The notes below the pieces were generated by a model that worked only from the letters and a program-made list of their open reading frames with translations, made no database searches and was not told where the DNA came from. From UBA7672 sp031419455 (GTDB lineage: Bacteria > Pseudomonadota > Alphaproteobacteria > Caulobacterales > Hyphomonadaceae), in NCBI GenBank assembly GCA_031419455.1, contig JANOKS010000123.1:1-30129 (forward strand): 30,129 bases of DNA, given 5' to 3'. Shown piece by piece: positions 7,512 through 15,400 of the stretch; the first letter of the stretch is position 1; the number at the start of each line of letters is the position of its first letter. The translations under genes and the position numbers were made by a program.

Positions 7512-7634
7512 CGCGCTCGTCCTTCGACGGACGGCCCTTCGGGCCTGCTCAGGATGAGCGCTTCGGTGCAGATGCCAAAGTAGCGCTCATGCTGAGCAGC
7601 CAGCGAAGCTGGCGTCCGTCGAAGCACGAGCGCG
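7512..7634. repeat. Long nested inverted repeat downstream of ubiB
   Basis: The outer arms CGCGCTCGTCCTTCGACGG and its complement (ending at 7634) match with one mismatch. An inner pair, GCCTGCTCAGGATGAGCGCT and its complement near 7582-7601, matches with two mismatches, so nearly the whole 123 bases can fold into one hairpin with a short loop near 7563-7581. CCTTCGAC...CTCAGGATGAG is a common dispersed intergenic repeat sequence in alphaproteobacteria. It occupies most of the gap between ubiB and the convergent histone-like gene and could stop transcription from both sides. Confidence 0.65.
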
Positions 7635-7657
7635 GGGATCACCAGCCCCAAACGCAA

Positions 7658-7686
7658 ACGGCGCGACCTCATGAAGGTCGCGCCGT
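7658..7686 (-). terminator. Hairpin terminator of the histone H1-like gene
   Basis: A 12-bp perfect stem (core arms GGCGCGACCT and AGGTCGCGCC) with a five-base loop. Read on the minus strand it is followed by GTTTGCGTTTGGGG, a broken T-rich tail. A smaller hairpin with arms CTACCC and GGGTAG and a three-base loop (7707-7721) overlaps the end of the gene's stop region. Confidence 0.55.
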
Positions 7687-7724
7687 CGCATCCTGTCGGA
7701 GGATATCTACCCGTCGGGTAGCTC

Positions 7725-8057
7725 CTACTTCTTCTTGCGCGCCACTTTCTTGGCGGGCTTCACGGCGGCGGCGGCCATTTTCATCTTCGGCGCCGGCTTC
7801 TTCGCGACGGGCTTCTTGGCGGCGGGCTTCTTCGCCGAGGCTTTCACCACCGGCTTCTTCTTCGTGACCGGCTTCTTCGCAACCAGCTTCTTCGGCATCG
7901 CGATCACGTTGGAGACCGGAGCGAGGGCGACCGGCTTGGCAACCGGCATCGGGGCGGACGGCATCGGCGCCGGCATCGCGATCACCTTCGCAACCTTGAC
8001 GGCGGCGGCCTTCGGGGCGGCGGATTTCTTGGTGGTGGATTTTTTCGAGGTAGGCAT
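7725..8057 (-). CDS. Histone H1-like Lys/Ala/Pro-rich protein
   Basis: This 110-residue, very basic, low-complexity protein begins MPTSKKSTTKKSAAPKAAA. Its C-terminal half is a run of KKP/AKKPVAKKP-type repeats ending VARKKK. The middle part has two VIAMP segments rich in Ala, Pro and Met. There is no folded domain. It resembles the C-terminal tail of eukaryotic histone H1 and bacterial H1-like proteins, which bind DNA without sequence preference; chromosome compaction is therefore a reasonable inference. AGGAGA lies about six bases before the ATG, a strong ribosome site, and two hairpins follow the stop codon, so it appears to be a single-gene, well-expressed unit. Confidence 0.8.
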   Translation of the reverse strand: MPTSKKSTTKKSAAPKAAAVKVAKVIAMPAPMPSAPMPVAKPVALAPVSNVIAMPKKLVAKKPVTKKKPVVKASAKKPAAKKPVAKKPAPKMKMAAAAVKPAKKVARKKK

Positions 8058-8167
8058 TCTGCTCTCCTGCTTCTCTGTTGGCGACGCTGCACGCGGCAGT
8101 CATCGATCGATCTGATGAGCGCAACCTGCCCCGAGAAGCTGAACGCGAAGTTTCCAGAATCGCGTTC

Positions 8168-8207
8168 GCGACTCTTCGTGCGAATTTATTTTCGCCCGAA
8201 GAGTCGC
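8168..8207. terminator. Strong hairpin between two minus-strand genes
   Basis: Arms GCGACTCTTCG (8168-8178) and CGAAGAGTCGC (8197-8207) are perfect. After one T/C mismatch the stem continues as GCGAA and TTCGC around a TTTATT loop, so 16 of 17 positions pair. It lies 22 bases past the stop codon of the acidic secreted protein and about 110 bases upstream of the histone-like gene. No T-run follows on the minus strand, so it may be a terminator that works without one, or an RNA stabiliser. Confidence 0.5.
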
Positions 8208-8229
8208 TCATTGATCCGTGTCGGGAGGA

Positions 8230-8607
8230 TCAGTCGTCGTCGCGATCGTCGTCATCGTCCCAGCGATCATCGTCATCGCGGTCATCATCCCAGCGGTCAC
8301 GGTCACGCGAAACGTAGACGTAGCGCGCCTCGCCGCGATCATCGCGATCGTATTCCCGGTATTCATAGCGTGTGGAGCCGCCACGCCGGTCGATACGCTC
8401 GTCGATGCGCAGGTCGCGCACGCCCTCGGACGAGCGCGACTGGTTGCTGGAGGAGTTCGAGCTCGAATTACTTGAGTTGCGGTCGGAACTCGTATTGGTC
8501 GATGTGTTGGTGCTGGTATTGTTGCTCTGGGCGACAGCGACGCCGGCAATGGCGAGGCCAGCCGCGAGGCTGGCGGCCATCAGAAGGGCGCGATTTCCTG
8601 TGATCAT
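8230..8607 (-). CDS. Secreted Ser/Asn-rich protein with acidic repeat tail
   Basis: This 125-residue protein has three zones. A Sec signal peptide comes first (MITGNRALLMAASLAAGLAI then AGVAVA, with cleavage probably before QSNN). A linker of Ser, Asn and Thr runs to about residue 63. The C-terminal part is highly charged, ending in D/R runs such as DRWDDD and DDDDRW. A short middle part (VRDLRIDERIDRRGGSTRYEYREY) is the only stretch with ordinary composition. The start at 8607 is chosen for the signal peptide and the GAGGAA site nine bases upstream; an in-frame ATG at 8691 would add 28 residues with no signal. A LexA-type box lies 47 bases upstream. I do not recognise the family; cation binding by the acidic tail is only a guess. 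Confidence 0.7.
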   Translation of the reverse strand: MITGNRALLMAASLAAGLAIAGVAVAQSNNTSTNTSTNTSSDRNSSNSSSNSSSNQSRSSEGVRDLRIDERIDRRGGSTRYEYREYDRDDRGEARYVYVSRDRDRWDDDRDDDDRWDDDDDRDDD

Positions 8608-8653
8608 CGTGCGGTTCCTCTTCTCTATGGAAAGAGGCTCGCGCGCATCCAGT

Positions 8654-8668
8654 GAACCTGTCCTGAAC
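8654..8668 (-). promoter_or_regulatory. LexA (SOS) box, alphaproteobacterial type
   Basis: On the minus strand the sequence reads GTTC-AGGACAG-GTTC, an exact match to the GTTC-N7-GTTC direct repeat known as the LexA operator in alphaproteobacteria. It lies between the SRAP gene's stop codon and the start of the acidic secreted protein, 47 bases ahead of that start and in the same orientation. I could not identify a convincing -35/-10 pair around it. Confidence 0.6.
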
Positions 8669-8695
8669 AGTCCGTTGGTATTGCCGGTCACACAA

Positions 8696-9376
8696 TCAGA
8701 ACAGGTCGCCCTGGAATTTGGGATTGGGCGCCTTCGGCCTGGCAGCTTTGGATGACTTCGCTGGCGCCTGTTCCGCCATCTCCCAATTGCCTTCGTCGTC
8801 GAAAGTCCTGAGCAACGCCTTCACATGCTTCAGCGGCGCGTCGTCCTCGCCCAGCCATACCGCCCAGTCTTCCTGGCGCAGGATCGCCGGCATGCGGTCG
8901 GTGATGCGGGCGATCAGCGGGTTCGGCGGCACGGTCACCATGACGAAAGTCGGCTCAGACCCGGCATCGCCCACCCATTCTTCCCAGATCACGGCGATGG
9001 CCATGGGTTTTCGGTCCTTCGGGCGGATCACCCATTGCTGCGTCTTGCCGCCGGGAAGCTGTTCGCCCTCGTTGAACGTCTCGACCAGCACGATCCCGCG
9101 GCGTTCGGCAAAAGCCTCCGCAAAAGTCGGGCGCGTGTCGATCGTCTCGGCGCGGGCATGCATGTGATCCGGCTTGAACGACGGGTTCTCAGGCTTCGAG
9201 AACCCCCAGCGCATCGGCGCAAACTCGCGCCCGCCATCCTCGCCCAGCCGCATCACTCTGGCGATCCGCATCGGCGTCGAGACCGTCACCGGCTCGCCTT
9301 CGGGAATTGCGGCCAGCGGCGCGGAGAAGGCCACGACCTCCGCCCACGTCGCCATCTGCGTGAACTTCCCGCACAT
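8696..9376 (-). CDS. SRAP (YedK/HMCES-like) protein, divergent active site
   Basis: This 226-residue member of the SOS-response-associated peptidase family crosslinks to abasic sites in single-stranded DNA through its N-terminal cysteine. It begins MCGKF, so Cys2 is kept, and E103 in ETFNE matches the catalytic Glu of the family's FYEW block. Two other key positions differ: the Asn of NARAET is His73 (HARAET), and the His of HDRMP is Thr159 (ITDRMP). The remaining fold motifs (RWGF, RMPAIL) are intact. A Lys/Pro/Ala-rich tail of about 25 residues ends the protein. It starts four bases after the DUF853 ATPase stop codon, so they share an operon. SRAP genes often follow DNA damage response genes. 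Confidence 0.88.
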   Translation of the reverse strand: MCGKFTQMATWAEVVAFSAPLAAIPEGEPVTVSTPMRIARVMRLGEDGGREFAPMRWGFSKPENPSFKPDHMHARAETIDTRPTFAEAFAERRGIVLVETFNEGEQLPGGKTQQWVIRPKDRKPMAIAVIWEEWVGDAGSEPTFVMVTVPPNPLIARITDRMPAILRQEDWAVWLGEDDAPLKHVKALLRTFDDEGNWEMAEQAPAKSSKAARPKAPNPKFQGDLF

Positions 9377-9380
9377 CCTG

Positions 9381-10943
9381 TTAGCGCTTCCGGTTCCCGA
9401 ACATGCCGCGGAAGATGAACTTGGTGGCCTCGCGCGCGGCGGTCCGGATGAAGGTGCTGCCAGCTGCCTCCGCCGGCGTCTGCCGCGTCGATTTCCGCGT
9501 CGCGGTCGCGCGCGTGGTCGAACCCCTTGTCGTCGCCTGGCTCCTGCTGGCCGCCGCCGCCTTCGCCGCTTCCTTGCGCGCGTTTGCAGCTTCAGCTTCT
9601 GCGGCCTCGGCCCGTTTCAGAGCATCCTTCTCCTTGGACGCCTGAGCTTCGCGGCCGGTCAGGATTTCGTAGGCCGACTCCCGGTCGATAGGCGCGTCAT
9701 ACTTCAGCGCCACGGGGCTCAGCGCCTGCACCGCTGCTCGCTCCGCATCCGTCGCTGGACCAAGGCGCGACGCCGGCGGCCGGACCAGCGTCCGCTCCAC
9801 CACGGTTGGCGCGCCTTTCACATCGAGCGAAGACACCAGCGCCTCGCCCGTCCCCAGCTCAGTGATCGCGGTCTCGGTATCCAGGGCGGGATTCGGCCGG
9901 AAACTCTGCGCCGCCGCCTTCACGCCCTTGCGTTCGGTCGGCGTATAGGCCCGCAGCGCGTGCTGCACGCGTGCGCCCAGCTGGGCCAGCACATTCTCCG
10001 GCAGGTCGCGCGGATTCTGCGTGACGAAATAGACGCCGACGCCCTTGGAGCGGATGAGGCGCACCACTTGCTCGATCTTGTCCACCAGCGCCTTGGGCGC
10101 GCCGTCGAACAGCAGGTGCGCCTCGTCGAAGAAGAACACCAGCTTCGGCTTGTCCGGGTCGCCCACCTCCGGCAGCTGCTCGAACAACTCGGCCAGCAGC
10201 CACAGCAGGAAAGTGGAATAGAGCCGCGGCGAGTTGATCAGCGTGGTCGCATCCAGCACATTCACATAGCCGCGCCCCTGCGTATCGACCCGCATGAAGT
10301 CAGCCAGCTCCAGCGCCGGCTCGCCGAAGAATTGCGGCGCCCCTTCCCGCTCCAGCAGCAGCAGCTGGCGCTGCACCGCACCGATCGAAGCCGCCGCAAC
10401 GTTCCCATACGTGCGCTGGATTTCCGGCGCGATGGTCGAGACATGGGTCAGCAGGCTGCGCAGATCCTTGAAGTCGAGCAGCGGCAGGTCGTTATCGTCG
10501 GCATACTGGAAGGCGATGGTGATGACGCCCTCCTGCGTATCGTTGCAGCCGAGCAGGCGCGACAGCAGCTGCGACCCCATCTCCGATACGGTCGCCCGAA
10601 TCGGATGACCGCGCTTGCCATAGATGTCCCAGAAGATGCAGGGCGCTGCCTGATAGGTGATCGGCGCCATGCCGATCTGGGCGATGCGCTCGTTGATCTT
10701 CTCCAGCCCCTTCCCCTCCGGCGTCGCCGCCACGCAGATGCCGGACAGGTCGCCCTTCACGTCGGCGCAGAATACCGGAACCCCGGCCGCCGAGAATTGC
10801 TCGGCCATCACCTGCAGCGTCACCGTCTTGCCGGTTCCGGTCGCCCCGGCCACCAGCCCATGCCGGTTGGCCCGCGCCAGCAGCAGATTCTGGGGGCTCT
10901 TGTGGCCGGGTCCGCCGCCGCCAAGGAAGATCGAGTCGGTCAT
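9381..10943 (-). CDS. DUF853 HerA-like ATPase
   Basis: This 520-residue protein belongs to the DUF853 (YjgR) family of FtsK/HerA-superfamily ATPases. Walker A is GATGTGKT (33-40) and Walker B is KLVFFFDEAHLLF (268-279) with DEAH at 273-276. FVTQNPRDLPENVLAQLGARVQHALRAYT follows, with the sensor and arginine-finger region of the superfamily. A charged Ala/Glu/Lys helix (about 435-470), probably coiled coil, links to a basic tail ending MFGNRKR. No nurA nuclease gene, the usual HerA partner, is present. It is first in a two-gene operon with the SRAP protein and is divergent from the AI-2E family gene. The biological role is undefined; DNA translocation or end processing is inferred from family. 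Confidence 0.92.
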   Translation of the reverse strand: MTDSIFLGGGGPGHKSPQNLLLARANRHGLVAGATGTGKTVTLQVMAEQFSAAGVPVFCADVKGDLSGICVAATPEGKGLEKINERIAQIGMAPITYQAAPCIFWDIYGKRGHPIRATVSEMGSQLLSRLLGCNDTQEGVITIAFQYADDNDLPLLDFKDLRSLLTHVSTIAPEIQRTYGNVAAASIGAVQRQLLLLEREGAPQFFGEPALELADFMRVDTQGRGYVNVLDATTLINSPRLYSTFLLWLLAELFEQLPEVGDPDKPKLVFFFDEAHLLFDGAPKALVDKIEQVVRLIRSKGVGVYFVTQNPRDLPENVLAQLGARVQHALRAYTPTERKGVKAAAQSFRPNPALDTETAITELGTGEALVSSLDVKGAPTVVERTLVRPPASRLGPATDAERAAVQALSPVALKYDAPIDRESAYEILTGREAQASKEKDALKRAEAAEAEAANARKEAAKAAAASRSQATTRGSTTRATATRKSTRQTPAEAAGSTFIRTAAREATKFIFRGMFGNRKR

Positions 10944-10990
10944 TCTGCTGTTCCGCTATCGTGGAGGGCCAGACTAGGCACGCTGAGCCG

Positions 10991-11015
10991 CCACGCCAAG
11001 CGCGCTCCTTGGCGG
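10991..11015. promoter_or_regulatory. Inverted repeat between DUF853 and AI-2E family genes
   Basis: Arms CCACGCCAAG and CTTGGCGGTGG, equal apart from one inserted base, surround a seven-base spacer in the 129-base divergent intergenic region. It could be an operator serving both genes or a transcript hairpin. Nothing else recognisable lies in this interval. Confidence 0.35.
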
Positions 11016-11072
11016 TGGAAGAATCGTGCGATCCTGCTTTGCACAGGGCGCGACGCGAAATAAGTCTGTGGC

Positions 11073-12281
11073 ATGCAACAGTCGGACGGAATGAATAATC
11101 GGACGTGGCTGACGGCCGGCATCTGGGTGATCGCCACCGTCGCCATCGGCACGGTGCTGACCCAGGGCGCACGCATTCTTGCGCCCTTCGCCATGGCGAT
11201 TTTCGTCTGGCTGGTGATGGAGGGTTTCGCGCGCGCCATCCGCCGCCCCTTCCCCAATCTGCCGGGCTGGCTGGCTTACCTCTTCGCCGTGATCATCGTG
11301 GTGCTGAGCATCGTGATCTTCATCGGCGTGACGCGCGGCGCGGTGGAGGAGTTCGTCGCCAAGTCGAGCGACTACGAGCGTCACATCAACGACATCATCA
11401 AGCAGGTCTATACCCAGCTCAACCTTCTCGGCCCAGCGGCTCCCGCTCTGCCCCTGGCGCCAGGCGAGCCCGTCCCGCCCGTGACGATCCCGAACCCCGA
11501 CACGATGTCCGCCCAGCCGCCAACCGTCGCGCAGCTTCTGTCCAGCAACGCGACCAGCATCGCGCAGATCGCCGGCAATGTCGCCTCCAGCCTCGTCGGC
11601 GACATGGCGCTTGTCTTCATCTACGTCGCCTTCCTGATCGTGTCGGCCAGCGCATTCTCGAAGCAGCTGGACGAGATTTTCAAGCGCCCCAAGGATCGCA
11701 CCAAGGCGCGCCTGATCGGGCAGGAGATCCGCCGGACGATGGAGCAGTATCTCTGGGTGCAGACCGCGCTGTCGATCATCGCGACATCGCTGACCTATGT
11801 GACGCTGCTCATCGTCGGTCTCGACAACGCCCTGTTCTGGGCCTTCGTGATCTTCGTGCTGAACTACATTCCTACGGTCGGCTCGATCATCGCGACAATC
11901 CTGCCCACCCTGTTCGCCGTCGTGCAGCCCTTGTCCGCGTGGCCGGGATGGATGCCCGACGACAGCCTGCTCTGTGCAGCCATCGTCTTTGCAGGCGTCA
12001 GTGTGTGGCAGTTCCTGATCGGGAATTTCGTCGCCCCGCGCATGCAGGCCGACAGCCTCAATCTGTCGCCGCTGGTCGTACTGCTCTCGCTCGCCGTGTG
12101 GGGTGCGCTCTGGGGCCCAGCGGGCATGTTCCTCTCGGCGCCGCTCACCGTGATGGTGATGATCGTGCTGGCCCAGGTGCCGGGCGCCCGCTGGATCGCC
12201 GTGCTCCTGTCCGCCAATGGCAATCCCGGCGCGTATGCCGTGAAGGAAGAGGATGAGGGGGAAGGCGCCGCTTCAGGGTAG
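11073..12281 (+). CDS. AI-2E family transporter
   Basis: This integral membrane protein of about 402 residues belongs to the AI-2E/PerM family (PF01594). The layout is typical: two N-terminal membrane helices (residues about 10-45), another at 66-88, then a soluble loop with a Pro/Ala-rich insert (about 120-150), and five further helices. The conserved block FVLNYIPTVGSIIATILPTLFAV lies near residue 265, and later comes WGPAGMFLSAPLTVMVMIVL. Members variously export autoinducer-2, act as Na+/H+ antiporters or are of unknown substrate, so the substrate should not be assumed. Starts at 11073 or 11091 (MNNRTW) are both possible; GGACGGA abuts the latter. It is separated from glutamate dehydrogenase by about 150 bases. 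Confidence 0.85.
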   Translation: MQQSDGMNNRTWLTAGIWVIATVAIGTVLTQGARILAPFAMAIFVWLVMEGFARAIRRPFPNLPGWLAYLFAVIIVVLSIVIFIGVTRGAVEEFVAKSSDYERHINDIIKQVYTQLNLLGPAAPALPLAPGEPVPPVTIPNPDTMSAQPPTVAQLLSSNATSIAQIAGNVASSLVGDMALVFIYVAFLIVSASAFSKQLDEIFKRPKDRTKARLIGQEIRRTMEQYLWVQTALSIIATSLTYVTLLIVGLDNALFWAFVIFVLNYIPTVGSIIATILPTLFAVVQPLSAWPGWMPDDSLLCAAIVFAGVSVWQFLIGNFVAPRMQADSLNLSPLVVLLSLAVWGALWGPAGMFLSAPLTVMVMIVLAQVPGARWIAVLLSANGNPGAYAVKEEDEGEGAASG

Positions 12282-12432
12282 AAGCGCGCGCGTTCACTGC
12301 ACTGCAACACGAAACCTGCACGATCCTGCCCTTGCACGCCAATCCCGCACGGGTTTAGCACTCGCTCGTTGTGATTCCCCGCGTCGTTCCTGCCGCGTCA
12401 CGCCTTCACGCTTTCCGTCCGGAGAGTTTCCC

Positions 12433-15400
12433 CTGTCCAACGAACTCGCCTTTTCTCGGGATGACCTGCTTGCCGCCAACCGCGCGCTGGCGCCGAAGAA
12501 GAAGGACGATCCCGCGCTGCTGGACTTCCTCGACCAGTATCGCGCCGACGCCTTTGTGGAGGACTTCCTCGCGCTGACGACGGAAGACGCCGCCGTCCTC
12601 GCGCTTGGCCTGTGGGACTTCAACCGCCAGAACGAAGCCAATGACGGCCGCGCCATCCGCGTGCGGCGCGCCATCGGCGCGGGCGATCGGCCGCTGCGGC
12701 TGGATATCGCCGAGATCGTCGGCCCCGACCTGGCCTTCCTCGTCGACAGCGCCATCGTCGCCTGCCAGGAAGCCAAGGTCGAGATCCGCGCCGTGCTGCA
12801 CCCGGTTGTCGCCGGCCCCAAAGGCAACCGCTCCGCCATCCAGATTCATCTGCCGCTGCTCGACGATCACCTGCGCGCCGAACTGCAGAAGCGCCTGGAA
12901 GACACCTTCGCCGACGTCGCCGTGGTGAACGCCGATTTCCACGCCATGCGCGAGAAGATGGAATCCGTCGCGGCCGAACTCGCCAGCGTGAAAGCCACGG
13001 GCGGCCGCACCTCGGCTGAGATCAACGAGGCGCGCGCCTTCCTCGCCTGGTTGGCGGACGAGAACTTCACCTATCTCGGCGCACGCGACTACACCTTCGC
13101 GATCGACAAGGATGGCCGCCTCGCCGCCGAGGAGCCGGTCGTCGATGAAGCCTCGGGCCTCGGCATCCTGCGCGATTACGAACGCAACGTGCTGTCGCGC
13201 GGCGCAGAGCCCACCATGCTGACGCCAACCGTGCGCGCCCTGATCAACGAGCCGTCGCCCATCATCGTGGCCAAGGCCAGTTTCGTCTCCCGCGTCCATC
13301 GCCGCAGCCATGCCGACTATATCGGCGTCAAACGCTATGACGCACGCGGGGACGTCATTGGCGAGACCCGCTTCGTCGGCCTGTTCACCTCGGAGGCCTA
13401 TATCCGCGCCGCCGACGAAGTGCCGCTGATCCGCCGCAAGATCGAGAATGTGAAAGCGGCCGCACCTCAGGGCTCGCGCTTCACGCAGAAACAGCTCGAC
13501 TTGGTGCTCAAATCCTATCCGCGAGACGAACTCTTCCAGATTTCCGAAGCCGATCTCGAACGCATCTCCTCTGGCGTTCTCCGCCTGCTGCTGCGGCCAA
13601 GAACGCGCCTGTTCATCCGTCGCGACCGCTTCGACCGCTATGTTTCTGCGCTGCTTTATACGCCGCGTGACAGCTACAATTCGGAACTCCGCACCCGCGC
13701 GCACCGTCTGCTGGCCGACGCCTATGGCGGCCGCACCACGGCCTACTATCCCTCCTTCGGCGAGGGTCCGCTGGCGCGCGTCCACCTGATCATTGGCGTC
13801 GACCGCGGTCATCCCGAACCGGATCAAGACGCGCTCGACCTGCAGATGCGCCAGCTGTTCGAGACGTGGGAGGACGCGCTCGCCCGCGTTGCCCGCGCGA
13901 CCGGCGGTGACCAGGCGCTGACAGCCCTCGCGCACTTCACCGTCGCCTACAAGGAAGCCTTCCAGCCCGAAGAGGGGCTCGCTGACTTGCTCACGCTCGC
14001 TTCACTCGCTCCCGGCAAGGCGCTGCGCGCCCGCGTCTGGGGCCCCGACTTCGAGGCCAATATCAGCCGCGTGAAAATCTACCATCGCGACAGCCCGCTC
14101 GATCTTGCCGAGATCGTGCCCGTGCTCGAACGCATGGGCCTGCGCGTGCAGGCCGAGGTCGGCTATCCGATCCGAATTTCCCAGCACGAAGACAATGCCG
14201 GCGGCACGGTCTACGTCCACGACCTCGCTATCGACCGCCCGGCGGGCCAGAAGCGACTCGACGCACGCTTCGAGAAAGCCTTCGAGGCGATCTGGGCGCG
14301 CGACACCGAGAATGACCGCTTCAACAGCCTGGTGGTGGCGCTTGGCGTTGACTGGCGCGCCGCGGCCCTGCTCCGTACCCTCTGCCGCTATCGCAGCCAG
14401 TCGGGCCTTGATCCCTCCGAACTGGTTCAGGTCCGCGCCCTCGCCGAACATCCTGACATCGCCAACAACCTGCTGAAGCTGTTCGCAATCAAGTTCGACC
14501 CAACAGCCAAAGGCGACCTCACCGCCCGCACGGCAGCGGCCACGCCAGTTATCGCCGAGATCGAAAAGCAGCTCGAAGCCGTCGCCACGCTGGATGCAGA
14601 CCGCGCCCTGCGCAGGCTTCTGGCGCTGGTGAAATCCCTCCAGCGCACCAACTTCTATCTCACCGACGCGACGGGCAAACCCCATCGGCACATCGCCGTG
14701 AAGATCGCCAGCCGCGAGGCGGACCCGCTGCCCGCGCCGCGGCCCTTCCGCGAAATCTTCGTCTGGTCGCCGGATGTCGAAGGCGTCCACCTGCGCTTCG
14801 GTCCCGTCGCACGCGGCGGCCTGCGCTGGTCCGACCGGCGCGATGATTTCCGCTCCGAAGTGCTCGGTCTCGTGAAGGCGCAGCAGGTGAAGAACGCCGT
14901 CATCGTGCCGGTGGGCTCGAAGGGCGGCTTCTATCCGAAGACCCTGCCCGCAAAAGGCACGCGCGAGGAAATCCAGGCCGCCGGGATCGCGGCATATAAA
15001 GTGTTCGTCGGCGCGCTTCTCCAGCTCACCGACAACATCGTTGACGGCAAGACCGTGCATCCGCCGGGCGTCGTGGCGTGGGATGGTGACGACCCCTATC
15101 TCGTCGTCGCCGCCGACAAGGGCACAGCGACCTTCTCTGACATCGCCAACGGACTCTCCGCTGACTACAATTTCTGGCTTGGCGACGCATTCGCGTCGGG
15201 CGGCTCGGTCGGCTACGACCACAAGAAGATGGGCATCACCGCGCGCGGCGCGTGGGAAGCGGTGAAACGCCATTTCAGGGAAATGGGGAGCGACACCCAG
15301 ACCCAGCCCTTCTCGGTCATCGGCATCGGCGACATGTCGGGCGACGTGTTCGGCAACGGCATGCTGCTGTCGAAATGCATCCAGCTGCGCGCCGCCTTCG

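Noticed and set aside
9174..11063. 629-codon plus-strand frame opposite the DUF853/SRAP operon
   Set aside because: Arg/His/Leu-rich antisense pattern without motifs; both minus-strand genes have full family signatures.
11073..12281. Calling the AI-2E family protein a quorum-sensing exporter
   Set aside because: Family members have different transport roles and no luxS or AI-2 genes are present, so the substrate is left open.
12406..13935. Long antisense open frames over glutamate dehydrogenase (also 14002-15711 and 16243-17601, minus strand)
   Set aside because: They mirror the strong GC3 bias of the sense gene, show no family motif, and the sense strand encodes a complete conserved enzyme.
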